Under the pieces are notes generated by a model. It was given only the letters and a program-made list of their open reading frames with translations. It was not told where the DNA came from and searched no databases. The translations under genes were made by a program, and so were the position numbers. From the NCBI GenBank assembly GCA_023053545.1, contig JAKZAN010000007.1, positions 5,518,001 to 5,582,000 of the forward strand: 64,000 bases of DNA, given 5' to 3'. The stretch comes from Lepidurus packardi. Its lineage: Eukaryota > Arthropoda > Branchiopoda > Notostraca > Triopsidae. Position 1 is the first letter of the stretch; every line of letters starts with the position of its first letter. Below, piece by piece: positions 63,942 to 64,000 of the stretch.

Positions 63942-64000
63942 GTCTGTTCTCTAGAATTTTTCGATAATAAGTAATAATTTTGAATAAAAAACTTTTTTTT

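Overview
This is eukaryotic nuclear DNA, most likely from a branchiopod crustacean close to Daphnia. That is an inference from many very short introns (often 55-90 nt), arthropod-type immune genes (a thioester-less complement-related protein, a GH16 glucan-binding protein, a second-type nitric oxide synthase) and A/T-rich non-coding DNA. No database search was run. Products come from recognised protein motifs, and most gene models were checked by confirming that exon phases close into one open frame. There are no prokaryotic operons, CRISPR arrays, insertion sequences or rRNA/tRNA genes that I can support.

Layout: 1-7.0 kb has no recognisable gene. A METTL9-type histidine methyltransferase (+, 7.1-19.2 kb) has five exons and one 8.1-kb intron, so most of 9.3-17.4 kb is intronic. 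Its stop lies 83 nt from the stop of a convergent GH16 beta-1,3-glucanase/glucan-binding protein (-, 19.3-20.9 kb). Next is a 28-exon macroglobulin/complement-related protein of the Mcr type (-, 21.6-29.8 kb, 1,622 aa), with an LDL-receptor class A domain, no thioester and a cysteine-rich, hydrophobic C-terminal tail. Divergent from it is an inducible-like nitric oxide synthase (+, 31.1-34.6 kb, 1,102 aa), most of which sits in one 2.2-kb exon. So three genes of families linked to innate defence are neighbours.

From 48.1 down to 34.8 kb runs a highly divergent dynein heavy chain. It keeps a linker, six AAA modules and stalk, but its main ATPase site (AAA1) is degenerate and the usual C-terminal domain is absent. 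The right third holds housekeeping genes: RBM12-type RNA-binding protein (+, 49.6-52.3 kb), paraplegin/SPG7 mitochondrial m-AAA protease (-, 52.5-55.4 kb), an ANKRD11/12-type ankyrin-repeat co-regulator (+, 55.9-60.6 kb) in head-to-head arrangement with SPG7, and the 5' part of CNOT1, the CCR4-NOT scaffold (+, 61.2 kb to beyond the window).

The most notable observations are the dynein-like protein with a dead AAA1 but a retained stalk, a dynein intron whose 5' splice site is tandemly triplicated in frame, an Mcr-type protein with a GC-AG intron, a NOS with inducible-type architecture and altered active-site neighbours, and tightly interlocked 3' ends between convergent genes.
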